Below are positions 1 to 8,890 of a stretch of 64,000 bases of DNA, piece by piece; the stretch's first letter is position 1; each line of letters starts with the position of its first letter. The notes beneath the pieces are model-generated. The model had not been told where the DNA came from. It worked only from the letters and a program-made list of their open reading frames with translations, and searched no databases. The DNA comes from Vibrio sp. FE10. GTDB taxonomy: Bacteria; Pseudomonadota; Gammaproteobacteria; Enterobacterales; Vibrionaceae. The translations under genes were made by a program, and so were the position numbers. The DNA is taken from the NCBI RefSeq assembly GCF_030297155.1, contig NZ_AP028067.1, positions 3,224,001 through 3,288,000 on the forward strand. Reading direction: 5' to 3'.

Positions 1-1036
1 AGTTAAGGCCAAAGACATCACAGTACTAACTCGGCAACTCGCAACGATGTTAGCAACGGGTGTTCCTATCGTGCAGGCCATCAAGTTAGTCTCAGACAAC
101 CATCGCAAAGCTGAAATGAAGTCTATCTTGTCGCATATCTGTAAAGGCGTAGAAGCAGGCACTCCGATTTCAAAAGCCATGCGCACCGCAAGCCGTCACT
201 TTGATGATCTGTATACCGACTTAGTTGCGACAGGAGAACTCTCAGGAAACCTAGCGCAAGTCTTTGAACGTTTGGCGACATACCGTGAAAAAAGTGAGCA
301 ACTAAAATCTAAAGTTATAAAGGCTCTCATCTACCCAGCAATGGTTGTTGCGGTCGCCCTTACCGTTTCCTACTTAATGCTAACCATGGTCATCCCGGAG
401 TTTGAATCGATGTTTTCTGGTTTTGGAGCAGACTTACCTTGGTTCACTCAGCAAGTGCTTTATCTTTCCCACTGGATGCAGGCCTACAGTTTCTATACTG
501 CTATTGGTATTGGTTTATTAATTCTGTCCGTTCAGCAACTGCGTCAGCGATCTTACTCGATTCGACTTTCAACCAGTCGTCTTGGTTTACGCTTTCCTAT
601 CTTAGGTGCTGTCATCACTAAGGCATCAATTGCCAAGTTCAGTCGGACGCTATCAACCAGTTTTAGTTCCGGGATTCCCATCTTAACAAGCCTGAAAACA
701 ACGGCTAAAACGGCGGGTAATCTGCATTATGAATCGGCAATCATCGAGGTTCACCGTGAGACTGCCGCAGGCATGCCGATGTACATTGCAATGCGCAATA
801 CCAACGCCTTCCCAGAGATGGTTTTGCAGATGGTGATGATTGGTGAAGAGTCAGGAAACCTTGATGATATGCTCAATAAAGTCGCTTCCATTTACGAGTT
901 TGAAGTAGACAACACCGTCGATAACCTAGGTAAAATTCTCGAACCGCTGATTATTGTCTTTTTGGGTACCGTTGTTGGTGGGCTTGTTGTCGCGATGTAC
1001 TTACCGATCTTTAATCTTATGAGTGTGTTAGGATAG
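1..1036 (+). CDS. pilC: Type IV pilus inner-membrane platform protein PilC (5' end outside window)
   Basis: PilC is the polytopic inner-membrane platform of the type IV pilus (GspF/PilC family), linking the assembly ATPase to the growing pilin fibre. The open frame runs through the left edge of the window; the codons before the first internal ATG (position 47) read [14 protein letters not shown], typical of the region before the first GspF domain, so the true start lies upstream. Two GspF-type repeats are visible, with hydrophobic segments near residues 90-115 and 155-170 of the visible part and a C-terminal membrane anchor. The next gene is pilD, 68 bases downstream, as in the Vibrio pilABCD operon. 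Identification is firm; length cannot be judged. Confidence 0.95.
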   Translation, partial: VKAKDITVLTRQLATMLATGVPIVQAIKLVSDNHRKAEMKSILSHICKGVEAGTPISKAMRTASRHFDDLYTDLVATGELSGNLAQVFERLATYREKSEQLKSKVIKALIYPAMVVAVALTVSYLMLTMVIPEFESMFSGFGADLPWFTQQVLYLSHWMQAYSFYTAIGIGLLILSVQQLRQRSYSIRLSTSRLGLRFPILGAVITKASIAKFSRTLSTSFSSGIPILTSLKTTAKTAGNLHYESAIIEVHRETAAGMPMYIAMRNTNAFPEMVLQMVMIGEESGNLDDMLNKVASIYEFEVDNTVDNLGKILEPLIIVFLGTVVGGLVVAMYLPIFNLMSVLG

Positions 1037-1104
1037 CCAAAAGCAACTAAACACCCATGAGTAGCCAACCTCTACTCATATAGATCAAGTGGTAAAAGGA
1101 CACT

Positions 1105-1974
1105 ATGGAAGTATTTCACTACTATCCTTGGCTATTCCCCGTATTAGCTTTCATTTTTAGCCTTCTTATCGGCAGTTTTCTCAACGTCGTCATACACCGT
1201 TTACCGATTATGATGGAACGAGAATGGCAACAAGAGTGCTCGGAGTATTTCTCTCAATATAAAATTCCAGCGCCAGAGGGAAAGTTTAATCTCAGCATTC
1301 CTCGTTCTACCTGCCCAAAATGCCAAACCCAATTAAGGGTAATCGACAATATTCCTGTATTAAGCTGGCTGTTCTTAAAAGGCAAATGCCATAGCTGTGA
1401 TAATCCAATCAGTGCTCGCTACCCTTTGGTCGAACTGCTTACCGCAATCCTTTGTACCGTAGTCGCTAGTCATTTTGGTTTCAGTTACTACGCCATCGCC
1501 CTGATCTTTTTCACCTTTGCATTGATTACCGCAACCTTTATCGATCTCGATACCATGCTGCTGCCAGATCAAATTACTCTACCTTTAGTTTGGTCTGGTA
1601 TTGCTTTAGCTCTGTTTAACGTCAGCCCAGTATCGCTTCAAGATTCAGTGATTGGTGCAATGGCTGGCTACCTAGCCCTATGGTCCGTTTATTGGCTGTT
1701 CAAGCTACTAACGGGCAAAGAAGGCATGGGTTACGGCGACTTCAAGCTTTTGGCTGCGCTTGGCGCATGGCTTGGCTGGCAGCACCTACCAATGATCATT
1801 CTTTTGTCGTCGCTGGTCGGTTTGGTTTTCGGCTTGATTCAACTTCGCTTGAAACAACAAGGCATAGATAAAGCCTTCCCATTTGGTCCTTACCTAGCGA
1901 TTGCTGGTTGGGTAAGCCTATTGTGGGGCAATGACATCATGGGTTGGTATTTCACTTCTGTGCTAGGGATTTAA
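1105..1974 (+). CDS. pilD: Prepilin peptidase / N-methyltransferase PilD
   Basis: PilD (VcpD) cleaves and N-methylates type IV prepilins and type II secretion pseudopilins at the inner membrane. The 289-residue protein has the expected length. An N-terminal membrane segment is followed by the cytoplasmic cysteine motif (CPKC, then CHSC, residues about 71-97). Both catalytic aspartate regions are present: [10 protein letters not shown] near residue 146 and the [11 protein letters not shown] motif near 206. About seven further hydrophobic segments follow. It ends two bases before coaE, so the genes are probably cotranscribed with pilC. Because type II secretion also depends on this enzyme, the gene serves two systems. 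Confidence 0.97.
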   Translation: MEVFHYYPWLFPVLAFIFSLLIGSFLNVVIHRLPIMMEREWQQECSEYFSQYKIPAPEGKFNLSIPRSTCPKCQTQLRVIDNIPVLSWLFLKGKCHSCDNPISARYPLVELLTAILCTVVASHFGFSYYAIALIFFTFALITATFIDLDTMLLPDQITLPLVWSGIALALFNVSPVSLQDSVIGAMAGYLALWSVYWLFKLLTGKEGMGYGDFKLLAALGAWLGWQHLPMIILLSSLVGLVFGLIQLRLKQQGIDKAFPFGPYLAIAGWVSLLWGNDIMGWYFTSVLGI

Positions 1975-1976
1975 TC

Positions 1977-2591
1977 ATGGCAATCATTATCGGATTAAGT
2001 GGTGGTATCGCCAGTGGCAAAACCACGGTAGCCAACCTATTCAATGAGCATTTCAATATTGATATTGTCGATGCTGATATCGTGGCACGTGAAGTGGTGG
2101 CATTGGGCAGCGAAGGCCTAAAGCAGATCGCTACTCATTTTGGTGAAGACATATTGATCGAAGATGGGACACTAAACCGAGCTAAACTGCGCGAAGTGAT
2201 CTTCTCTGAACCCACCGAAAAACAGTGGCTCAATGATCTTCTTCATCCAATGATCCGCAACAAAATTGACAGTGACCTGTCTAAAGTCACATCCCCTTAT
2301 GCTTTATTAGTTGCACCGCTATTGGTTGAAAACCAAATGCAAGGTATGGCCGATCGCGTTTTAATCGTTGATGTGCCTACAGAAGTGCAAATAGAACGCA
2401 CAATGAGTCGTGACAATGTTTCGAAGGAACAGGTTGCCGCAATTTTAAAATCACAAGCTTCAAGAGAACAGCGCTTAGCAGTTGCAGATGACGTGATTAA
2501 AAACCATACTAAAAACCAAGAACTTTTGCCTCAAATCACAGATTTACATCAAAAGTATCTGGCAATCAGTACAGTAGATGGGTCAGAATAG
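1977..2591 (+). CDS. coaE: Dephospho-CoA kinase
   Basis: CoaE phosphorylates dephospho-CoA on the 3'-hydroxyl of the ribose, the last step of coenzyme A synthesis in the cytosol. The P-loop GGIASGKTT lies at the N-terminus, followed by the DADIVAREV substrate-binding motif and a C-terminal adenylate-kinase-like lid region. I place the start at ATG 1977, giving MAIIIGLSGG as in homologues (204 residues), rather than an upstream in-frame start inside pilD. The gap to pilD is two bases, so translation is likely coupled. The position between pilD and zapD is the normal gammaproteobacterial arrangement. Confidence 0.96.
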   Translation: MAIIIGLSGGIASGKTTVANLFNEHFNIDIVDADIVAREVVALGSEGLKQIATHFGEDILIEDGTLNRAKLREVIFSEPTEKQWLNDLLHPMIRNKIDSDLSKVTSPYALLVAPLLVENQMQGMADRVLIVDVPTEVQIERTMSRDNVSKEQVAAILKSQASREQRLAVADDVIKNHTKNQELLPQITDLHQKYLAISTVDGSE

Positions 2592-2617
2592 AACTATGTT
2601 GAATGAAGGTTTGCTTG

Positions 2618-3358
2618 ATGATCACCCATAAATTTGAACATCCTCTAAATGAGAAAACAAGAATCTACTTAAGAGTTGAATCACTCTTGAGGCAGCTCCA
2701 CCTGTCTTCTACATTTTCGGATGCTCAACAGTATCAACTCTTTTTCCGTTCAATCTTTGATCTGATTGAAATATTCGAACAGATCCAACTTAAGAGTGAA
2801 CTGGCGAAAGACATTGAGAAACAACGTGTAACCTACAAGAGTTGGTTAGATGTTGAAGGTGTCGATCAAGAGATGCTAACGTCGTTACTCAATGATATTG
2901 GCAACATCTATCGCGAACTGATGCAGGCCGAACGTTTTGGGCAATCCCTAAAAGAAGACCGCTTCCTGAGTGCGATTCGTCAACGCTTTAATTTACCCGG
3001 TGGTTCGTGCTGCTTTGATTTACCCGCACTGCATTATTGGCTGCACCTACCTCTCGATAAAAAAATGAGAGATGCCAAAGCATGGATGGACAGCCTACAA
3101 CCGCTGTATGAAGCGCTGACACTGTGGTTAAAGCTCACCAGAGAGACTGGTCACTTTAAAGAGCAAATCGCTCGTGCAGGCTTCTTCCAGAGCGATGCTG
3201 ATGAAGCGAATATCCTTCGCCTTTCTATTCCAATGCAATACGGCGCCTACCCGATGATCTCGGGCCATAAGAACCGTTTTGCCGTTAAGTTCATGAGTTT
3301 TGAAACAGGCCAAGCCTGTACTCAAGATATCGAATTTGAATTGGCTATCTGCACCTAA
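2618..3358 (+). CDS. zapD: Cell division protein ZapD
   Basis: ZapD (YacF, DUF1342) binds the C-terminal tail of FtsZ and cross-links FtsZ filaments at the division ring. The protein matches the E. coli family along its length: [16 protein letters not shown] near the start, the [20 protein letters not shown] block near the middle and [12 protein letters not shown] near the end. ATG 2618 is chosen because GAAGGT lies about eight bases upstream and homologues start close to HKFEHPLNE; an in-frame ATG at 2603 would add five residues. It follows coaE by 26 bases and precedes yacG, the usual order. Confidence 0.95.
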   Translation: MITHKFEHPLNEKTRIYLRVESLLRQLHLSSTFSDAQQYQLFFRSIFDLIEIFEQIQLKSELAKDIEKQRVTYKSWLDVEGVDQEMLTSLLNDIGNIYRELMQAERFGQSLKEDRFLSAIRQRFNLPGGSCCFDLPALHYWLHLPLDKKMRDAKAWMDSLQPLYEALTLWLKLTRETGHFKEQIARAGFFQSDADEANILRLSIPMQYGAYPMISGHKNRFAVKFMSFETGQACTQDIEFELAICT

Positions 3359-3439
3359 TTAATTTCCTTTTATAGTTTGGCTTGAGTCCTCACTCGAGCC
3401 TAAACTCTTTCTTACAATACCCTCTAATTAAGAATCAAT

Positions 3440-3637
3440 ATGTCGAAAAAAATCACCATCGTAAAATGCCCTCAATGTAATACCGACGTTGAATGGGGCG
3501 AGCAAAGCCCACATCGCCCGTTTTGCAGCAAGCAATGTCAGATGATTGATTTCGGTGAATGGGCAGACGAAGAGAACAGCATCGCTGGCGCACCAGACAT
3601 GTCAGATAGCGATGGTTGGTCGGAAGACCCGCATTAA
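3440..3637 (+). CDS. yacG: DNA gyrase inhibitor YacG (zinc-binding)
   Basis: YacG is a small zinc protein that binds GyrB and inhibits gyrase. The 65-residue protein has the family's four-cysteine zinc site: CPQC at residues 10-13 and CSKQC at about 29-33, followed by [11 protein letters not shown], the segment known to contact GyrB, and an acidic tail. It closes the pilD-coaE-zapD-yacG run. Its TAA stop at 3635-3637 is followed without any gap by a 27-copy heptamer array, so its mRNA 3' end must contain that repeat unless transcription stops inside it. Confidence 0.95.
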   Translation: MSKKITIVKCPQCNTDVEWGEQSPHRPFCSKQCQMIDFGEWADEENSIAGAPDMSDSDGWSEDPH

Positions 3638-3826
3638 GCGAGTAGCGAGTAGCGAGTAGCGAGTAGCGAGTAGCGAGTAGCGAGTAGCGAGTAGCGAGTA
3701 GCGAGTAGCGAGTAGCGAGTAGCGAGTAGCGAGTAGCGAGTAGCGAGTAGCGAGTAGCGAGTAGCGAGTAGCGAGTAGCGAGTAGCGAGTAGCGAGTAGC
3801 GAGTAGCGAGTAGCGAGTAGCGAGTA
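3638..3826 (+). repeat. Perfect heptamer tandem array, 27 copies of GCGAGTA
   Basis: The 189 bases are 27 uninterrupted copies of GCGAGTA with no substitution, starting at the base after the yacG stop codon. Because seven is not a multiple of three, the plus strand has a TAG in every frame every 21 bases, whereas the minus strand is open in all three frames and would read a repeated Tyr-Ser-Leu-Leu-Ala-Thr-Arg. No start codon lies inside it. The perfect copies suggest recent expansion by slippage, and copy number probably differs between strains. Confidence 0.99.
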
Positions 3827-3833
3827 AATTTTG

Positions 3834-3864
3834 AAGGGTTGACGTTTTACGTCAATCCTTTTTT
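3834..3864 (+). terminator. Rho-independent terminator after yacG and the heptamer array
   Basis: GGGTTGACG and CGTCAATCC form a nine-base-pair stem (one G-T pair) with a short loop, followed by TTTTTT on the plus strand. It lies eight bases beyond the last heptamer, so the array would be part of the transcribed 3' region of the pil-coaE-zapD-yacG transcript. Confidence 0.85.
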
Positions 3865-3889
3865 ATTGCCGGTAATAGGTTATTGGTAG

Positions 3890-3929
3890 AGATTCCCTAC
3901 TCCTTCCTTCGTCAGTCTAGGGAATGACG
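3890..3929. repeat. Dispersed repeat, right-arm copy (AGATTCCC...GGGAATGACG)
   Basis: This 40-base unit begins AGATTCCCTA and ends TAGGGAATGACG. The same unit occurs at 41100-41139 and, diverged, at 45333-45373. It is related as an inverse copy to units that begin CGTCATTCCC or CGTCATCCTC and end GGGAATCT or GGGGATCT. It lies in the 514-base gene-free region between yacG and rplS, which also holds the heptamer array, two terminators and a second copy at 4030-4069. Confidence 0.85.
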
Positions 3930-4029
3930 GTTTTTGTAGGCTATTAAGTTCTATTTATCACTGCCGCCTTAAACGCAGCCCACTTCCAATAAATACCATC
4001 ACCCGACTACGTGATTCCAGTTATCTATT

Positions 4030-4069
4030 CGTCATCCTCAAGAGCGAGGCGCAAGCGGGTTGGGGATCT
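4030..4069. repeat. Dispersed repeat, left-arm copy (CGTCATCCTC...GGGGATCT)
   Basis: This unit begins CGTCATCCTCAAGAGCGA and ends GGTTGGGGATCT. It nearly matches the left half of the composite element at 45279-45373 and is about 100 bases from the right-arm copy at 3890-3929. Here the arms are in the opposite order to the composites at 41.0 and 45.3 kb. Confidence 0.85.
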
Positions 4070-4100
4070 CTTATCTACGATAACTCTAAATAGCAGGCAC

Positions 4101-4133
4101 AAAAAAGCGGAGCCAAATGGCTCCGCTTTTATC
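4101..4133 (-). terminator. Terminator of the rpsP-rimM-trmD-rplS operon
   Basis: On the minus strand AAGCGGAGCC and GGCTCCGCTT form a ten-base-pair stem with a short ATTT-type loop followed by a run of T residues. It lies about 20 bases beyond the rplS stop codon. Confidence 0.9.
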
Positions 4134-4151
4134 GATAGAATGCAAAAAGAA

Positions 4152-4505
4152 TTACTTCTTAGTAAGCTTCTCTTTAATACGAGCTGACTTACCAGAACGC
4201 TCACGTAGGTAGTACAACTTGGCACGACGTACTGCACCACGGCGTTTAACTTCGATGCTATCAACCATTGGAGAGTGAGTTTGGAACGCACGCTCTACAC
4301 CTTCACCGTTCGAAATCTTACGAACTGTGAATGCAGAGTGAAGACCACGGTTACGAATAGCGATTACAACGCCTTCGAAAGCCTGTAGACGCTCACGGTC
4401 ACCTTCTTTTACCTTAACCTTAACTACAACAGTGTCACCTGGTGCGAATTTAGGAAGGTCTGATTTTAGTTGCTCTTCTTCAAGAGCCTTGATGATGTTG
4501 CTCAT
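4152..4505 (-). CDS. rplS: 50S ribosomal protein L19
   Basis: L19 sits at the 30S-50S interface of the ribosome. The 117 residues agree with the family's usual length, with the conserved [23 protein letters not shown] stretch split across the SH3-like fold and the basic C-terminus containing [18 protein letters not shown]. It is the last gene of rpsP-rimM-trmD-rplS, 59 bases after trmD, and a strong terminator follows at 4101-4133. Identification is certain. Confidence 0.98.
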
Positions 4506-4564
4506 TTGTATAAATTCCTAGAATAAACTGATACTAAATTTAATAGGTTACTGCTTGCTTTTCG

Positions 4565-5305
4565 TTAAGAGCGTTGCTCTTTAATGAATTCAGCCAGTAA
4601 TTGTTCCTGTTCGTCAGTCAGAGCTAGGTTTTCCAGGAGTTCTGGTCTTCTTAGCCAAGTTCGGCCCAACGATTGTTTCAATCGCCAGCGACGAATGTCC
4701 TTATGGTTTCCAGACTTGAGTACCGAGGGCACATCTTTATCGTCTAGCACCTCAGGGCGCGTATAATGGGGACAATCTAGCAAACCATTTGCAAAAGAAT
4801 CTTCTTCTGCTGAAGCGAAATCTCCAAGTACACCCGGAACAAACCGAGATACTGAATCAATCAACGTCATGGCTGGCAGTTCACCACCCGTCATCACAAA
4901 ATCTCCAATCGACCATTCTTCGTCGACTTCAGATTGAATGATGCGCTCATCTACCCCTTCATAGCGACCACAAATAAGAAGCAAGTTCTCGTTCGTTGCC
5001 AGCTCTTCAACACCTTGTTGGTCGAGTTTACGACCTTGAGGTGAAAGGTAGATAACCTTCGTCTTTCCCGGTGCTGCCTGTTTGGCTGTTTGGATAGCGT
5101 CGCGCAAAGGCTGAACCATCATTAACATGCCAGGACCACCACCGTAAGGTCTGTCATCAACAGTGCGATGTTTATCATGAGTGAAATCACGAGGATTCCA
5201 TGTCTCAATAGATAAAAGACCTTTTTTAACCGCTTGACCTGTTACTCCGAAATCAGTAACAGAACGGAACATTTCAGGAAACAGGCTAATTACGCCAACC
5301 CACAT
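4565..5305 (-). CDS. trmD: tRNA (guanine-37-N1)-methyltransferase TrmD
   Basis: TrmD methylates N1 of G37 next to the anticodon and prevents +1 frameshifting. It is a SPOUT-family homodimer using S-adenosylmethionine. The 246 residues cover the family: [11 protein letters not shown] at the N-terminus, [11 protein letters not shown], the trefoil-knot elements YLSPQGR and [14 protein letters not shown], and [13 protein letters not shown]. It lies 26 bases after rimM and 59 before rplS in the standard ribosomal operon. Confidence 0.98.
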   Translation of the reverse strand: MWVGVISLFPEMFRSVTDFGVTGQAVKKGLLSIETWNPRDFTHDKHRTVDDRPYGGGPGMLMMVQPLRDAIQTAKQAAPGKTKVIYLSPQGRKLDQQGVEELATNENLLLICGRYEGVDERIIQSEVDEEWSIGDFVMTGGELPAMTLIDSVSRFVPGVLGDFASAEEDSFANGLLDCPHYTRPEVLDDKDVPSVLKSGNHKDIRRWRLKQSLGRTWLRRPELLENLALTDEQEQLLAEFIKEQRS

Positions 5306-5331
5306 GTGTTCTCTCGCTCTGTAATTTGGAG

Positions 5332-5886
5332 TTAGAATCCAGGATCCCAGTCAACTTCGATCCGGCGAGCTTCGCGATCAACTTTCTTGATCACTTGCTC
5401 TTCAAGGTACGGGATTAACCGTTCCTTTTGGCCAAAAGCATCTTTAAGATTTGCTTTGATTACTAGAACATCGTTCGAGCCAGTTTCTAATAGGTCAGTA
5501 ACCTCACCAAGGTTGTAACCTTTAGTGGTAAAAACTTGCATACCGAACAATTCGCGCCAGTAGAATTCATCTTCTGACAATTCAGGTAATGAAGCAGGGT
5601 CAATAGCAATTTCAAAGTTGGTCATCAGTTGCGCGTCTTCACGTACATCTAATCCCGCTAGCTTACATACATAGCCTTGGCCATGACGTTTCCAGCTTTC
5701 AACTTTATACTCAACCCACTCGCCCTTTAGCTTTAAATACCAAGGACTGTAATCAAATATGCTTTCAGCATTGTCTGTGTAGGAGAACACTTTAAGCCAG
5801 CCACGAATACCATAGGTAGACCCAAGTTTACCCATAACAATTCTTTCGTTTTGCTCGCTCATCGTTTCTTTACCCTTCATCGACAT
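5332..5886 (-). CDS. rimM: Ribosome maturation factor RimM
   Basis: RimM binds ribosomal protein S19 and assists assembly of the 30S head. The protein carries the N-terminal RimM barrel ([20 protein letters not shown]) and the C-terminal PRC barrel ([22 protein letters not shown]). Two starts are plausible: ATG 5886 gives 184 residues, and ATG 5862 gives 176 and has a better ribosome site (AAGGG about ten bases upstream). The longer form is listed because Vibrio homologues are usually annotated with the [10 protein letters not shown] leader. Second gene of the operon. Confidence 0.95.
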   Translation of the reverse strand: MSMKGKETMSEQNERIVMGKLGSTYGIRGWLKVFSYTDNAESIFDYSPWYLKLKGEWVEYKVESWKRHGQGYVCKLAGLDVREDAQLMTNFEIAIDPASLPELSEDEFYWRELFGMQVFTTKGYNLGEVTDLLETGSNDVLVIKANLKDAFGQKERLIPYLEEQVIKKVDREARRIEVDWDPGF

Positions 5887-5912
5887 AAGCTATTTCTCTT
5901 TTTAAAAAAGAA

Positions 5913-6161
5913 TTAAGCCGCTTTTTGAGCGTCTTTAACTAGCTTAGCTACGCGGTCAGATAGAGATGCGCCTTGACCAACCCAGTGGTTAACACGATCT
6001 AGGTCTAGACGTAGACCTTCTTCTTGACCTTGAGCAGTAGGGTTAAAGAAACCTACTTTCTCGATGAAACGGCCAGTTACAGAGTTACGGCTATCCGCAA
6101 CTACGATTTGATAAAATGGGCGCTTCTTTGCACCGTGACGTGCCAAACGAATGGTTACCAT
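5913..6161 (-). CDS. rpsP: 30S ribosomal protein S16
   Basis: S16 is an early-binding 30S assembly protein. The 82 residues start [20 protein letters not shown], the family signature, and include [17 protein letters not shown] good ribosome site, AGAGGA, precedes the ATG. It is the first gene of rpsP-rimM-trmD-rplS; a likely promoter lies at 6248-6275 and a leader hairpin at 6196-6222. Confidence 0.98.
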   Translation of the reverse strand: MVTIRLARHGAKKRPFYQIVVADSRNSVTGRFIEKVGFFNPTAQGQEEGLRLDLDRVNHWVGQGASLSDRVAKLVKDAQKAA

Positions 6162-6195
6162 GTCGTCCTCTTTGCTTTCTTAATAAAATAATTAA

Positions 6196-6222
6196 CCCCA
6201 AGTATAAGTAAATAGCTTGGGG
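6196..6222 (-). other. Leader hairpin upstream of rpsP
   Basis: CCCCAAG and CTTGGGG form a perfect seven-base-pair stem with a 13-base loop, followed on the minus strand by an A/T-rich run (TTAATTATTTTATTA) before the rpsP ribosome site. It may be a weak terminator for ffh read-through or a leader control element for the ribosomal operon. The sequence alone does not choose between them. Confidence 0.5.
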
Positions 6223-6247
6223 TCTCGTGCCAAATTAAAGCCCCGGA

Positions 6248-6275
6248 ATTTTACTCTTATTCCGGTGCAATGCAA
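6248..6275 (-). promoter_or_regulatory. Candidate sigma-70 promoter of the rpsP operon
   Basis: On the minus strand TTGCAT (-35, 6270-6275) and TAAAAT (-10, 6248-6253) are separated by 16 bases. Transcription would start near 6241, about 80 bases before rpsP, placing the hairpin at 6196-6222 in the leader. This is a pattern match only. Confidence 0.55.
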
Positions 6276-6373
6276 GGGCTTTAGCTATTTTTTCACCAAC
6301 ATAGCCACCGTACACTTTCTGTGACACGGCTAACACTATGAAAAGTAACGTAGCTAAAGCTTACATTTGTAGA

Positions 6374-7768
6374 TTATCGGCCAAACGGGTTAAAACCACC
6401 ACCCATTCCGCCCATACCTCCACCGCCGCCCATCATGCCCTGCATGTTGCGCATCATGCCTTTCATTCCACCCTTCTGCATTTTCTTCATCATCTTCTGC
6501 ATTTGAGTGAACTGTTTCAGCATACGGTTTACATCTTGTACTTGAGTGCCAGAACCTGCAGCAATACGCTTCTTGCGTGAGCCTTTGATTAGGTCAGGAC
6601 GTTGGCGCTCTTTCATTGTCATAGAGTTGATGATCGCTTCCATTTGCTTGAACATCTTATCATCAACTTTATCTTTTACGTTGTCCGGCAGCTGAGACAT
6701 GCCTGGAAGCTTATCCATCATGCCCATCATGCCGCCCATGTTCTGCATTTGTCCTAGCTGTTCACGGAAGTCTTCAAGGTCAAAGCCTTTCTTCTCTTTG
6801 AACTTCTTAGCCAGTTTCTCTGCTTTCTCGGTATCAACGTTTTTCTGTAGGTCTTCAATAAGAGACAGTACGTCGCCCATACCAAGGATACGAGAAGCAA
6901 CACGATCTGGGTGGAACGGTTCTAGTGCGTCAGTTTTTTCACCAACACCCAAGAATTTAATCGGTTTACCTGTGATATGACGAACAGATAGTGCAGCACC
7001 ACCACGCGCATCACCATCCACTTTCGTTAAGATAACACCAGTAAGTGGTAGCGTATCGCCAAAGGCTTTTGCAGTATTCGCAGCATCTTGACCTGTCATT
7101 GCATCAACAACGAACAGTGTCTCTACTGGGTTAATTGCAGTATGAAGCTCTTTGATCTCGCCCATCATCTCTTCATCGATAGCCAAACGACCGGCAGTAT
7201 CGACAATGAGTACGTCGTAGAATTTCTTCTTCGCGTGGTCGATTGCAGCGTTTGCAATATCAAGAGGCTTTTGATCAGCTGAAGATGGGAAGAAGTCGAC
7301 ACCAACATCGCTTGCTAAGGTTTCAAGCTGTTTGATCGCCGCTGGACGGTAAACGTCGGCAGACACAACCAAAACTTTCTTCTTGTCACGTTCAGTCAGG
7401 AGCTTAGATAGCTTACCTACCGATGTGGTTTTACCCGCACCTTGTAGACCCGCCATTAAGATAACTGCTGGCGGTTGTGCAGCTAGGTCAAGAGCCTCGT
7501 TGGACTCGCCCATCACAGCTTCAAGTTCAGCTTGAACGATCTTAATGAATTCTTGGCCAGGTGTTAGAGATTTAGATACCTCAACACCCACAGCGCCTTC
7601 TTTTACGCGCTTAACAAAATCACGGACAACTGGCAGTGCAACGTCGGCTTCAAGTAGCGCCATACGTACTTCACGCAGCGTCTCTTTAATATTGTCTTCG
7701 GTCAGGCGACCTTTACCGCTGATATTCTTCAGCGTTTTGGATAGACGATCCGTTAAATTATCAAACAT
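6374..7768 (-). CDS. ffh: Signal recognition particle protein Ffh
   Basis: Ffh binds 4.5S RNA and signal sequences emerging from the ribosome and delivers the complex to FtsY. The N domain is followed by the G domain with GLQGAGKTT, DTAGR and TKVDGDARGG, and then the methionine-rich M domain, which ends in a run of Met/Gly-rich repeats and NPFGR. I place the start at ATG 7768 (MFDNLTDRLSK, 464 residues) as in E. coli. An in-frame TTG at 7786 would add six residues with no well-placed ribosome site. It is divergent from ypjD and upstream of rpsP on the same strand. Confidence 0.97.
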   Translation of the reverse strand: MFDNLTDRLSKTLKNISGKGRLTEDNIKETLREVRMALLEADVALPVVRDFVKRVKEGAVGVEVSKSLTPGQEFIKIVQAELEAVMGESNEALDLAAQPPAVILMAGLQGAGKTTSVGKLSKLLTERDKKKVLVVSADVYRPAAIKQLETLASDVGVDFFPSSADQKPLDIANAAIDHAKKKFYDVLIVDTAGRLAIDEEMMGEIKELHTAINPVETLFVVDAMTGQDAANTAKAFGDTLPLTGVILTKVDGDARGGAALSVRHITGKPIKFLGVGEKTDALEPFHPDRVASRILGMGDVLSLIEDLQKNVDTEKAEKLAKKFKEKKGFDLEDFREQLGQMQNMGGMMGMMDKLPGMSQLPDNVKDKVDDKMFKQMEAIINSMTMKERQRPDLIKGSRKKRIAAGSGTQVQDVNRMLKQFTQMQKMMKKMQKGGMKGMMRNMQGMMGGGGGMGGMGGGFNPFGR

Positions 7769-7959
7769 AGTTTTCTCTTCGCTCAATCCTGCGACTATTA
7801 CTGTGAGTATACATTAGCGTGGATTAGAGTCATACCCGTTGTAGAGCGTTAATCATCCACGCTTGTGATGTGAGACATTGTTCCCTTGGAATTGAGTGAG
7901 GTTCACCATAGCCCCAAAGAGCGATGCAAGGTATAATTCGTCAATTAGTAATCATTTAA

Positions 7960-8763
7960 ATGGATACCATGGACAGTCTTATTGCGATCGCAGCAGCCTT
8001 TCTTTATACAATGGCGATTTCCACGATCATTCCAGGTCTCGTGCACCAAACAGGAATCCGTGTAAAAACGGTGTTTATCAGCGCATTACTTGCTTTAGCT
8101 TTCCATGCTTGGTTGCTTGGCGATTTAATCTTTAATGCCAGTGGCCAAAACCTCAGTATCTTGAACGTTGCTTCATTGATCAGTTTAATCATCTCTTTGG
8201 TGATGAGCGGTGCTATGCTCAAAACCCGATTGTGGTTCATCTTGCCCGTCGTTTATAGCTTCGCTGCGCTTAACTTGATGGCTGCCACTTTTCTTCCGAG
8301 CACCTTCATCAAACATCTAGAGAATGACCCAAAACTGCTTGTGCACATCTCTTTGGCGCTCTTCTCATACGCGACACTGACTATCGGCGCGCTATATGCT
8401 CTGCAACTCGCGTGGCTCGATCACAAACTTAAAAAGAAAAAAGCGTTAGTAATAAACCCTAACCTACCTCCATTAATGATGGTGGAAAGACAACTTTTCA
8501 AGATCATTCTTATCGGTAATGGTTTATTAACGGGTACCTTGCTGACTGGCCTTATCTTCGTACAAGATATGTTTGCTCAAGGAAAGGCGCACAAAGCCGT
8601 GTTGTCTTTTATTGCTTGGGTTATCTACTCCATCCTTCTTTGGGGTCATTATCAAAAAGGTTGGCGTGGACAAAAAGTCACTTGGTTCGCCCTTGCGGGT
8701 GCCAGTATGCTCACATTAGCCTACTTCGGTAGCCGCTTCGTTCAGGAAATCATCCTGAATTAG
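7960..8763 (+). CDS. ypjD: Inner membrane protein YpjD (cytochrome c assembly-like)
   Basis: The protein is hydrophobic, with about eight membrane segments, and matches E. coli YpjD throughout (PGLVHQTGIR, NLSILNVASLISL, LLVHISLALFSYATLTIGALYALQLAW, AYFGSRFVQ). The family shares the cytochrome c assembly (CcmC/CcsA-like) fold and holds conserved histidines, but its exact function is not settled. It is divergent from ffh and followed by corB, an arrangement conserved in gammaproteobacteria. A second in-frame ATG at 7969 could also be used. Confidence 0.92.
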   Translation: MDTMDSLIAIAAAFLYTMAISTIIPGLVHQTGIRVKTVFISALLALAFHAWLLGDLIFNASGQNLSILNVASLISLIISLVMSGAMLKTRLWFILPVVYSFAALNLMAATFLPSTFIKHLENDPKLLVHISLALFSYATLTIGALYALQLAWLDHKLKKKKALVINPNLPPLMMVERQLFKIILIGNGLLTGTLLTGLIFVQDMFAQGKAHKAVLSFIAWVIYSILLWGHYQKGWRGQKVTWFALAGASMLTLAYFGSRFVQEIILN

Positions 8764-8773
8764 TCTGTAAAAT

Positions 8774-8802
8774 AAAGGCAAGGTCTCACACACCTTGCCT
8801 TT
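8774..8802 (+). terminator. Terminator between ypjD and corB
   Basis: AAAGGCAAGG and CCTTGCCTTT form a perfect ten-base-pair stem with a nine-base loop, starting ten bases after the ypjD stop. The T run after the stem is short (TTAAAA), so it may be leaky. Confidence 0.75.
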
Positions 8803-8890
8803 AAAATATTGAGTCCGTTAGATTCAATTGACATCTCGACCATGTTCGGTCATAAATTAATCAAGATACACAAATAGGAAAAGAATAGTT

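Noticed and set aside
3638..3826. CRISPR array
   Set aside because: The unit is seven bases with no spacers and no cas genes nearby; it is a simple tandem repeat.
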